A stretch of DNA of 38,160 nucleotides, taken from Acidobacteriota bacterium (GTDB lineage Bacteria; Acidobacteriota; UBA6911). How positions within the stretch are numbered: position 1 is the first letter of the stretch; every line of letters begins with the position of its first letter. Of the stretch, positions 1 through 6,894 are shown in pieces. The notes under the pieces were generated by a model. That model saw only the letters and a program-made list of their open reading frames with translations, had not been told where the DNA came from and made no database searches. A program made the position numbers and the translations under genes. The DNA lies in contig JAFGTD010000319.1 in NCBI GenBank assembly GCA_016934295.1, forward strand, positions 1 to 38,160, in the 5' to 3' direction.

Positions 1-257
1 CGGCGGCGGGCGGCTCCTACTGTCTGAATTGCAGTGGCCGGAATTGGCCGCTCCCTGCCTGCTTTTCCGACGCAACTTACACCAGGATATTGCCTCTTTC
101 GGAAACGTATTTAGCGCGCACCGGGTATCACACATTCATAAGGCCGTCAAAAAGTGCTAGAATCGCCCCATCAGCAATGACAGACATAGTGATTTGCCGG
201 TAAAATCGAATATCCGCTTCCCCGGACAAAGAAGGCGGAAGCGCAAAGGAGAAACGA
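1..257. other. Upstream region without a recognisable gene
   Basis: The first 257 bases carry no gene I can support. Two plus-strand frames stay open over much of the first 160-200 bases, but neither has a recognisable start or resembles a known family, so the end of a gene from outside the window cannot be excluded. A candidate promoter at 135-163 and the AAGGAG ribosome-binding site at about 247 serve the flavoprotein gene that begins at 258. Confidence 0.5.
135..163 (+). promoter_or_regulatory. Candidate sigma70-type promoter for the PPOX gene
   Basis: TTCATA (135-140) and TAGAAT (158-163) are separated by 17 bases. The -10 box matches five of six consensus bases and the -35 box four of six. 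It lies about 95 bases upstream of the first gene. Pattern match only. Confidence 0.3.
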
Positions 258-683
258 ATGGATTTCAAAGAATATGCCGATTTCGCCAATCAGAATCAGC
301 CCTGCTATCTGGCAACCGTCGAGGGAGACCAGCCGAGAGTGCGGTGCCTGAGCATGTGGTTTGCAGATGAAACCGGATTCTATTTTCAGGCGCAGACAGT
401 CAAAGCCATGTGCAAGCAATTGCAGAAAAATCCTAAAATTGAAGTGTGTTTCTACACAAAGGACTTCAGTAAAGCCATGAGGGTTTCGGGCGAAGTCAAA
501 TTTATCGACGACCTTGAAATGAGGGCGAAATGCATCAAAGAGCGGCCTTTCGTCAAGAATTTCGGTATCACCGAACCTGACAATCCCCTGCTGGCCGTAT
601 TTCATCTTTACAAAGGGGAAGCCTATTTCTGGACCATGAAAGACAGCATGAACGAAGATAAAATCCCGAGGGTCAAATTCTAG
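258..683 (+). CDS. Pyridoxamine 5'-phosphate oxidase (PPOX) family FMN-binding protein
   Basis: This 141-residue protein has the size and sequence character of the small split-barrel flavin proteins of the PPOX family. The N-terminal half shows the usual pattern (PCYLATVEGDQPRVRCLSMW, residues 15-34): a strand that lines the flavin pocket, then an Arg-containing strand. It is followed by a Phe/Tyr-rich strand and the alternating hydrophobic strands of the barrel. Such proteins bind FMN or F420 and reduce or shield small molecules; the substrate cannot be told from sequence. The start has a good ribosome-binding site (AAGGAG about 6 bases before ATG). It lies 116 bases upstream of an AOR homologue on the same strand, so a redox link is possible but unproven. 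Confidence 0.85.
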   Translation: MDFKEYADFANQNQPCYLATVEGDQPRVRCLSMWFADETGFYFQAQTVKAMCKQLQKNPKIEVCFYTKDFSKAMRVSGEVKFIDDLEMRAKCIKERPFVKNFGITEPDNPLLAVFHLYKGEAYFWTMKDSMNEDKIPRVKF

Positions 684-799
684 CCCGCATCCTTCAAATT
701 TCAGAAAAGAGCCTTGGATCGGGCCGGTCATAAACAAATCCATACCCCGGGAAGAGTCGACCGGCCATATATCCAATATTGGATTATCAGGAGTAAACA

Positions 800-2650
800 A
801 TGGCAGAGAAAACAGGTGGTTATCTGGGGCGCATTCTGCGCGTGGACCTCAGCAACGAAAAAATCACGGTAGAACCGCTGGATGATTCCATTCTTCGTAA
901 GTTTATCGGAGGCGCGGGTCTGGGCGCTAAATATCTATACGATGAAGTGCCGCCTGCAGTGCAGTGGTCCGATCCGGATAACCGGCTGATGTTTTTTTCC
1001 GGACCCTTCGGGGGCACCCGGTATGCGGGATCGGGCATGATCGCCGTGGTCAGCAAGGGGCCGATGACCAATATGGCCGGGTCGTCGCAGGCCAACGGAT
1101 TCTTCGGCACTTTCCTGAAATTTTCAGGCTTTGACGGCGTGATCATCCAGGGCGCGGCCAGGGAGTGGAAATACCTTCGGATCCATGACGGAACCGCCGA
1201 ACTGTGCGACGCCCGGGACCTTCTCGGTCGCGACACTCTCGAAACCGAAGACATTATCCGCGACAAACTCAATCATCAGTGCAGCGTCTATGGAATCGGT
1301 CCGGCGGGCGAGAACCTCGTGCGCTATGCGGCCATATTCGGCGATCACGGGCATGTAGCGGCCCACAACGGCCTGGGCGCGGTGATGGGATCGAAACGAT
1401 TGAAAGCCATTGCGGCCGAACGGGGCAACCGGAAAATCGAGGTCGCCGATCCCGAACGATATGCCGCGGCGGTGAAGGAATTTGCGCAGAATTTCCATAA
1501 CATGAAGCACCCGCTTTTCGAGTACGGCACGGCCGACCTTGTCGGACTGGCGAAGAAGCTCGGCTGGCTGCCCGTGAAGAATTACACTACAAGCGAATTC
1601 CCCGAATTCGAAAAGTTCACGGGCGAATCCATCCGCAGGAATTTCAAGACCAAGTCGACTCCCTGCTGGGCATGCCGCAAGGGACATACCTGCTCGATCC
1701 AGATAGAGGAAGGACCGTTCGCCGGATTCGAGGGGGAGGAGCCGGATTACGAAGGCGTGGCCGCCATGGGATCGCTGATCGGGCAGACCGATCCGGCAAC
1801 GACGATCTACTTATGCAACCTGGTCGATCGGCTGGGCATGGATATCAACGAGAGCGGATATGTCATCGCCTGGCTCATGGAATGCTACGAGAAAGGAATT
1901 TTGAAAAAATCCGACATGGACGGCCTGGAGATGGACTGGGGAAACAGCGACGCCGTCATGGCAATGCTGAAAAAAATCGCGCACCGCGAAGGATGCGGCC
2001 GTCTGTTGGCTGAAGGCGTCAAGCGGGCTTCCGAAAAGATCGGCGGAGAAGCCGCCGACTGCGCCGTGTACACCATGAAGGGTGCATCCCCGCGCACGCA
2101 CGACCACAGGGCCAACTGGCCGGAACTGATCGACACCTGCCTGTCCAATACAGGGACCATCGAGGTGACCGGCGGCGCACCCAAGCCGGAGGAACTGGGA
2201 CTGGAGCCGGTCAAGGATCCGTCCGACCCCGTTGAAGTGTCCGGCATGAACGCGAAACTCAACGGCAAGGGGCAATTCCTGGACAGCCTGCCGCTGTGCC
2301 GTTTCTGCATGATGGATTTCAAATCGCCGATCGAGGCGCTGAATATCATTACGGGCTGGGATATGGACATAGAGGAAGCGATCGCCGCCGGACGCCGTGT
2401 CGTCAACCAGTTCCGCGCCTTCAATTTCCGGCACGGATTGACAAAGGACATGGAGGCCCCGTCCGTTCGTTACGGTTCCACGCCCACGGATGGCCCGGCG
2501 GAAGGCAAAGCCATTATGCCCCAGTGGGATGCTTTGCGCAGAAACTACTACGAACAGATGGGATGGGATCCTGAAACCGGCAAGCCCCTGCCTGAAACAC
2601 TGAAAAAACTTGGATTGGATGATCTGATCCCGGGTCTGAAGGGCGAATAA
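800..2650 (+). CDS. Aldehyde:ferredoxin oxidoreductase family protein (tungsten/molybdenum pterin enzyme), copy 1
   Basis: This 616-residue protein has the full length of the AOR family, which oxidises aldehydes to acids or reduces acids using a bis-pterin tungsten site and a 4Fe-4S cluster. The N-terminal pterin-binding domain is clear (FIGGAGLGAKYLYDE at 35-49, SGPFGGTRYAGSGM at 67-80, NGLGAVMGSKRLKAI at 190-204). The cluster motif is unusual: Cys289-x2-Cys292 is followed by His296 and Cys298 rather than a Cys three residues on, while the distal Cys pair (LCRFCMMDF) is present. The canonical family motif is C-x2-C-x3-C, so this protein belongs to a divergent clade. The start is supported by AGGAG 6 bases before ATG. 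It is followed by a TRAP transporter, which may import its substrate or that of the pathway. A complete second homologue lies at 35215-37098. Confidence 0.92.
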   Translation: MAEKTGGYLGRILRVDLSNEKITVEPLDDSILRKFIGGAGLGAKYLYDEVPPAVQWSDPDNRLMFFSGPFGGTRYAGSGMIAVVSKGPMTNMAGSSQANGFFGTFLKFSGFDGVIIQGAAREWKYLRIHDGTAELCDARDLLGRDTLETEDIIRDKLNHQCSVYGIGPAGENLVRYAAIFGDHGHVAAHNGLGAVMGSKRLKAIAAERGNRKIEVADPERYAAAVKEFAQNFHNMKHPLFEYGTADLVGLAKKLGWLPVKNYTTSEFPEFEKFTGESIRRNFKTKSTPCWACRKGHTCSIQIEEGPFAGFEGEEPDYEGVAAMGSLIGQTDPATTIYLCNLVDRLGMDINESGYVIAWLMECYEKGILKKSDMDGLEMDWGNSDAVMAMLKKIAHREGCGRLLAEGVKRASEKIGGEAADCAVYTMKGASPRTHDHRANWPELIDTCLSNTGTIEVTGGAPKPEELGLEPVKDPSDPVEVSGMNAKLNGKGQFLDSLPLCRFCMMDFKSPIEALNIITGWDMDIEEAIAAGRRVVNQFRAFNFRHGLTKDMEAPSVRYGSTPTDGPAEGKAIMPQWDALRRNYYEQMGWDPETGKPLPETLKKLGLDDLIPGLKGE

Positions 2651-2718
2651 GTCTAATCTGCAGTGCGGAAATTTACTTTTATGACGCATTGGATCCACAA
2701 TAGCCTCCCCGGAGAATA

Positions 2719-3744
2719 ATGCGGACTGCAATGAAACATTACCTGTCGGGCCTTCTGCTGTTATCGGTTCTCTTAGGTTCGTCCTGCTCCGCTCGAAACC
2801 AAAGGACGCAACTCGCATTCACCGGGGCGCTGCCGGCCCACGACAGGCTCAGCCAGGTACTGGAGCAGTGGTGCGGAGACCTGGAAAGAAGAAGCGCGGG
2901 AAAACTGAAAACGGACTTTTATCCGGGCGGGTTACTCACTCCCGCCCCACAGTTGCTTGATTCCGTGACTACCGGTATCGCCGATGTCGGTTTCGGCCCG
3001 ATGGGGGTAACTCCCGGACGCTTTCCCCTGACTGAAATTCTGGAACTTCCTCTGGGCATCCGGAGCGCTTTCATGATGACCCGGCTGTCCAATGACTTTT
3101 ACCGCACATTCAGGCCGAAGGAATTCGATTCCGTCAAGGTCCTGTTCTTCATGAGCGCCAGCCCGGGATTGCTGCATACCAAAAAGCCCGTCAGAAGCCT
3201 GGAAGATTTAAGCGGCATGAAGATCCGGTGCCTGGGCGGAAACGCTTCAAGGGTGCTCAAGTCCCTGGGCGCGGTTCCCATCGTAATATCGACGGGGGAT
3301 ACCTACGATGCATTGAGGAAAGGAATCGTGGATGGCGTAGTTGCGGCATGGGATTCCCTGGAAACTCTAAAATGGGGCGAAGTCCTGCCCTACACTACCG
3401 TGAGCTATCATGCGGCTGTCGGCGCGCCCGGATTTGTAGTTATGAACAGGAATACCTGGGAAAACCTGCCGTCGAAATTGAAGGAAATCATCGATGCCAT
3501 GTCCGAAGAATATGCAGAAAAGTTAAGCAGAATCTGGGACGAAAAAGACCGGACGACTATCCAAAAGTGGAAAGACAAAAATCATATTTCCATTTATTTA
3601 AGCGAGGAGGAGGAAAAAAGATGGGGAAAAGCCGTGTCTCCTCTTTACGAAATGTTCGTCAGGGAAAAATCCGCCCGGGGACTGGTCGCGGCGGAAGCGC
3701 TTGCATACTGCCGGGAATGGGTGAGTAACAACACGTTACAATGA
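2719..3744 (+). CDS. dctP: TRAP transporter solute-binding protein (DctP family), probable lipoprotein
   Basis: The protein (341 residues) is the periplasmic receptor of a TRAP carboxylate transporter. It begins with a hydrophobic signal sequence ending LLGSSCSA, where the Cys could be lipidated, although the residues before it are not the ideal lipobox. The mature part has the DctP pattern: an opening strand with AFTGALPAHD, a GKLKTDFYPGGLL segment, SVTTGIADVGFGP, and the MKIRCLGGNASRVLKSLGAVP stretch whose Arg normally grips the substrate carboxylate. GGAG lies only 4 bases before ATG 2719; an in-frame ATG at 2731 is an alternative that trims four residues. DctQ and DctM homologues follow on the same strand. 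The ligand is probably an organic acid but cannot be specified. Confidence 0.9.
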   Translation: MRTAMKHYLSGLLLLSVLLGSSCSARNQRTQLAFTGALPAHDRLSQVLEQWCGDLERRSAGKLKTDFYPGGLLTPAPQLLDSVTTGIADVGFGPMGVTPGRFPLTEILELPLGIRSAFMMTRLSNDFYRTFRPKEFDSVKVLFFMSASPGLLHTKKPVRSLEDLSGMKIRCLGGNASRVLKSLGAVPIVISTGDTYDALRKGIVDGVVAAWDSLETLKWGEVLPYTTVSYHAAVGAPGFVVMNRNTWENLPSKLKEIIDAMSEEYAEKLSRIWDEKDRTTIQKWKDKNHISIYLSEEEEKRWGKAVSPLYEMFVREKSARGLVAAEALAYCREWVSNNTLQ

Positions 3745-3756
3745 ATTCGCGGGAAC

Positions 3757-3820
3757 GGGTAGGGGCGAACCTTCCGCCTGCGCCCTACGGGCTCCGGCGG
3801 ACAAGTTGTGTTCGCCCTTC
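3757..3820. repeat. Nested inverted repeat of the GGGGCGAAC / GTTCGCCC class
   Basis: Between dctP and dctQ, GTAGGGGCGAACCTT is opposed by TGTGTTCGCCCTT, with an inner GC-rich hairpin (CCGCCTGCG...CTCCGGCGG, 3775-3801). Two more copies of the outer words occur at 35074-35098 and 35175-35202, so this is an interspersed repeat and not a gene-specific terminator. Confidence 0.6.
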
Positions 3821-3853
3821 CGGCGAATATTAAAGGCCAACTATCATTAGATT

Positions 3854-4351
3854 ATGGTCAAACTACTTACACTTTATTCCGGCCGTCTTGGCACCTGGAT
3901 GGAAATCGTTGCCGGAACAGCTCTCATTGGAGTGATGGTCCTGATAGGTTCCGATATCGTCGGCAGGCTTTTCGGTTGCCCGGTGCCGGGAACATACGAG
4001 ATCGTATCGCTCGCAGGCGGATTGATTATAGGTCTTGCCCTGCCGGCGACATCCAGGGCGAAAGGGCATGTTGCCACGGATATTCTGCTTGCCAGGCTTC
4101 CGGAGAAATCGAGGCTTTTCCTTACGGTAACCACCCGCCTGATCGGGATAATCCTATTCCTGCTTGCCGCTTACGGCATGGTCTCGATGGGCGTCCGATT
4201 CAAGGAATCGGGTGAAGTTACGGCCGAGCTCTCCCTTTCCTTCTATTATGTCGTGTATGCCATAGGGGGAGCCTTCTTTGTACAGACTCTGATCCTGCTT
4301 TCGGAAATTATTGAAAGGATCAAATCACGCAAGGACACTGGGATTCCTTGA
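3854..4351 (+). CDS. dctQ: TRAP transporter small permease (DctQ family)
   Basis: This 165-residue protein has the size and four-helix hydrophobic profile of DctQ, the small membrane subunit of TRAP transporters. The first membrane segment (IVAGTALIGVMVLIGSDIVG) is followed by the family-typical RLFGCPVPGTYEIVSLAGG, then helices around residues 85-105 and 130-150. The segment between helices two and three (ATSRAKGHVATDILLARLP) also matches the family. No strong ribosome-binding site precedes ATG 3854, and the repeat at 3757-3820 occupies the gap behind dctP. It should pair with the large permease at 4638. Confidence 0.9.
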   Translation: MVKLLTLYSGRLGTWMEIVAGTALIGVMVLIGSDIVGRLFGCPVPGTYEIVSLAGGLIIGLALPATSRAKGHVATDILLARLPEKSRLFLTVTTRLIGIILFLLAAYGMVSMGVRFKESGEVTAELSLSFYYVVYAIGGAFFVQTLILLSEIIERIKSRKDTGIP

Positions 4352-4396
4352 AAGCTCATGCACATGCAATAAATCCGGCTGAGCAAGGATTAAAGA

Positions 4397-4637
4397 AGCC
4401 AGAAGTCAGAAACCAGAAGTCAGCCCGGCCTCCGGGGGAGTTTTCGGAATCGGTATCGGAATCGGTTTTTAAAAGCTCGACCCCGATGCCGATTCCGACC
4501 CCGACGCCGATGTATTTCCGGCCCAGCTTTTCACTTCGGAAAGAGTCACAGGCCAGAAGTCAGAAGAAAAATCGAGAATCGTTGGAATTTGGGGCATTTA
4601 ATTTTGAATCTTCAACCTTTAATTTTTAATTCCGGAT
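4397..4637. repeat. Cluster of word-like direct and inverted repeats between dctQ and dctM
   Basis: The 286-base gap between the two permease genes holds several low-complexity elements. CCAGAAGTCAG occurs at about 4399 and 4413 and again at about 4553. TCGGAATCGGTATCGG (4444-4459) faces its near-perfect inverse CCGATGCCGATTCCGA (4483-4498), with 15 of 16 bases paired and a possible G-U for the last. The end of the gap is an AT-rich run (TTCAACCTTTAATTTTTAAT) directly before the dctM start. One frame stays open for 93 codons (4348-4629), but its product is only the repeat words in translation. Confidence 0.65.
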
Positions 4638-5933
4638 ATGAATGAAGCGCTTATCGGTTGCATCGGCCTGTGCCTGCTGCTGGTTCTTTTCCTTACAGGA
4701 ATTGAACTCGCCTTTGCCATGACATGCATCGGATTTATCGGATTTGCAATCCTGAGGTCTTTGCCTGCGGCCGTGGACCTTGTAGCCAAAGATTTTTACG
4801 ATGCTTTTGCCTCCTACGCATTTGTAGTCATCCCGCTTTTCGTTCTCATGGGCCAGATCGCCTACAACTCGGGCATTGCAGAAAAGATGTATGGAACGTC
4901 CCGCAAATTCGTCGGTCATGTTCCCGGGGGCCTGGCATTGGCCACAGTAGTAGGCGCCACAATTTTCAAAGCCATTTCCGGATCTTCGCTCGCGACCGCC
5001 GCCACCTTTTCCAGCGTCGCCGTACCGGAAATGGATAAGTACGGGTACAACAGGAAATTATCGACGGGCGTTGTCGCAAGCGTAGGCACCCTGGGCATCC
5101 TTTTGCCACCGAGCGGCACGATGATCATCCTGGCGATGATCACAAATCAGTCCATCGGGAAGCTGTTTCTCGCCGGAATCGCCCCCGGCCTGTTGATTGC
5201 CGGATTGTTCATGGCGACCATTGTTGTATGGTGCCGGATGAACCCTTCACTTGCACCCAGGGGGGAGGCTTCAGGCTGGAAAGAGCGTGTGCGTTCGATC
5301 CCCCAGGTTTTCGGGCCTTTGCTGATCTTTGTCGTCACCATAGGAGGCCTTCTTGCGGGATTCTTCACGCCCACGGAAGCGGGCAGCGTCGGATCTATTG
5401 CGGTTCTTCTACTTACACTATTTAAGCGGGACCTGGATTTCAAAGGCTTTGTGAAATCGGTCCAAGAATCGTTGCGTATGGGATGCATGGTCCTGATGCT
5501 CATCGGGGGGTCGGCCGTGCTCGGCCATTTCGTGGTCGTCTCGAAAATTCCCAGTGCCGTTGCAGCCTGGACACTGGATCTGCCGCTGCCGGCATATCTG
5601 ATCATTGCCGTTATCCTACTTATTTATCTTATAGGCGGATCCTTCGTTGATGACATTGCCTTTATGATTCTGGCCACTCCTATTTTTTTCCCCGTAGCGA
5701 TGAAACTTGGTTACGACCCCATCTGGTTTGCCATCACCATCGGCGTGACGCTCATGATCGGAGTAATCACCCCGCCGGTAGCCGTCGCTGCCTTTATCGT
5801 CAAGAACATCACCCGGGAATCGATCGTTCTGATTTACAAGGGAGTTCTCCCTTTTCTAATCACCCTGGTTCTCTGCCTGGTCCTTCTCTTTATTTTTCCC
5901 GAACTGGCGACCTTTCTTCCCGGCAAATATTAG
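4638..5933 (+). CDS. dctM: TRAP transporter large permease (DctM family)
   Basis: The protein is 431 residues long, the usual DctM size, and is hydrophobic throughout with about 12 predicted membrane segments. Family signatures include FVVIPLFVLMGQIAYNSGIA near residue 60, the GATIFKAISGSSLATAATFSS stretch near 105-125, and GTLGILLPPSGTMIILAM near 150. It forms the transport channel with DctQ and receives substrate from DctP, using a sodium or proton gradient. No clear ribosome-binding site precedes the ATG; the gap upstream is filled with repeats, so translation may depend on dctQ or on an internal transcript. The gene ends only 9 bases from the convergent gene at 5943. Confidence 0.93.
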   Translation: MNEALIGCIGLCLLLVLFLTGIELAFAMTCIGFIGFAILRSLPAAVDLVAKDFYDAFASYAFVVIPLFVLMGQIAYNSGIAEKMYGTSRKFVGHVPGGLALATVVGATIFKAISGSSLATAATFSSVAVPEMDKYGYNRKLSTGVVASVGTLGILLPPSGTMIILAMITNQSIGKLFLAGIAPGLLIAGLFMATIVVWCRMNPSLAPRGEASGWKERVRSIPQVFGPLLIFVVTIGGLLAGFFTPTEAGSVGSIAVLLLTLFKRDLDFKGFVKSVQESLRMGCMVLMLIGGSAVLGHFVVVSKIPSAVAAWTLDLPLPAYLIIAVILLIYLIGGSFVDDIAFMILATPIFFPVAMKLGYDPIWFAITIGVTLMIGVITPPVAVAAFIVKNITRESIVLIYKGVLPFLITLVLCLVLLFIFPELATFLPGKY

Positions 5934-5942
5934 TCCGAGTCT

Positions 5943-6551
5943 TCAATGGGCTATTGATTCCGTTCTAAGATTGTATTCGGGTGAAGGCAAATGGCGATCA
6001 CGGTCGTAGGGCAGAGGTTCCTTAGGGGGAATTTCATCATCCGGAAAATCGCTTTCCCAGCATTCCCGTTCGTCGTCATCCGCATAGTATTTGAGACGGA
6101 TTTTCATGTCCTCGTCACTGCAGCCGCCCAGGATGTCGATGTGGCAGAAAGAGGCATTGTCGGCAGGGATGGACGTGGGCTCAGGCAGAATGTCGCGCCA
6201 GAGGTGTTCATACAGCTCGCGGTCGCTGAGATGATCGGTGCTGGACAGGAAATGTCCCGCCAGGGCCATGGCGTTGATCACTTCCCACAGTTTGGAGTGA
6301 AGTTGTGCGTCGTCCAGGGCTTCCGGTTTTGGCAACCGGATGCCTCCCTTCTCCAGATATTCAAAAAGAGGCTGCTCGTCGCACTCTTCCATAAATAATA
6401 TTCGTTCCAAAAATTTTTCCTGCACTTCAAGACTCAGTGAGTCATCCAGGTAAAAGCATTCAGGATCTTCCACAAGACGCAGCACCTGTTCTTTCATTTC
6501 CTCTATATGACGTATTCTTTTTTCTTCATCTGACTCTTTCGTATCAGGCAT
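5943..6551 (-). CDS. Hypothetical acidic protein, 202 residues
   Basis: I do not recognise this protein. The reading frame extends upstream to 6830, but ATG 6551 is preferred because AAAGGA lies about 7 bases upstream and the extra N-terminal part looks like intergenic translation. The product is strongly acidic, rich in Glu, Asp and Leu, probably largely helical at the N terminus (EEKRIRHIEEMKEQVLRLV), with a Cys-containing segment (CHIDILGGCSDEDMKIRLKY) in the C-terminal half. There is no signal peptide or membrane segment. It is divergent from the helicase gene and convergent with dctM. It may be a conserved deltaproteobacterial protein of unknown function. Confidence 0.65.
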   Translation of the reverse strand: MPDTKESDEEKRIRHIEEMKEQVLRLVEDPECFYLDDSLSLEVQEKFLERILFMEECDEQPLFEYLEKGGIRLPKPEALDDAQLHSKLWEVINAMALAGHFLSSTDHLSDRELYEHLWRDILPEPTSIPADNASFCHIDILGGCSDEDMKIRLKYYADDDERECWESDFPDDEIPPKEPLPYDRDRHLPSPEYNLRTESIAH

Positions 6552-6894
6552 ACCGGATCCTTTCCGACCGGCATTCACACACGTATGCTTTGTATTGCCG
6601 ATCTTACTGTCTAACGGTCGACCTGCCATTTGATCCAAAATATTTTGATTGGAGCTAAACTGGAAATTCCCGGCAAACTCCCCTAAGATACCGGACAGCC
6701 GGAAGAATTCACCCATAAATTCTGGGTATAATTTCCAAAAAGATTGGCATTTACCTTGGGAATCACATTTATCGGTATGATAGCTTGAATGTTTGTATTC
6801 CAGATCTATATAAATATGCGGGCAGATCACTAAAGAACTGAGAGTTTAAAGAGGAATCCCGGTTTCGTGATCTTAAATCTTTAATTTTTTATCC
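6552..6894. other. Divergent intergenic region (343 bases)
   Basis: This AT-rich gap separates the minus-strand hypothetical gene from the plus-strand helicase gene and must hold promoters for both. A candidate helicase promoter is listed at 6785-6814. The last 30 bases before the helicase start contain the AT-rich words AAATCTTTAATTTTTTATCC, similar to the run that precedes dctM at 4608-4632. No RNA gene was seen. Confidence 0.5.
6785..6814 (+). promoter_or_regulatory. Candidate promoter for the helicase gene
   Basis: TTGAAT (6785-6790) is followed after 16 bases by TATATA (6807-6812) or after 18 bases by TATAAA (6809-6814). It sits about 80 bases upstream of the helicase start. Pattern match only. 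Confidence 0.33.

Noticed and set aside
171-800. 209-codon minus-strand open frame over the PPOX gene
   Set aside because: It is antisense to a gene with a clear family match and ribosome-binding site, and its product has no recognisable features.
1811-2818. 335-codon minus-strand open frame over the first AOR gene
   Set aside because: Antisense shadow; spans the stop of the AOR gene and the start of dctP without any family similarity.
4348-4629. 93-codon frame between dctQ and dctM
   Set aside because: Its translation is only the repeat words (PTPTP, SESVSES), so the frame is a by-product of repeats.
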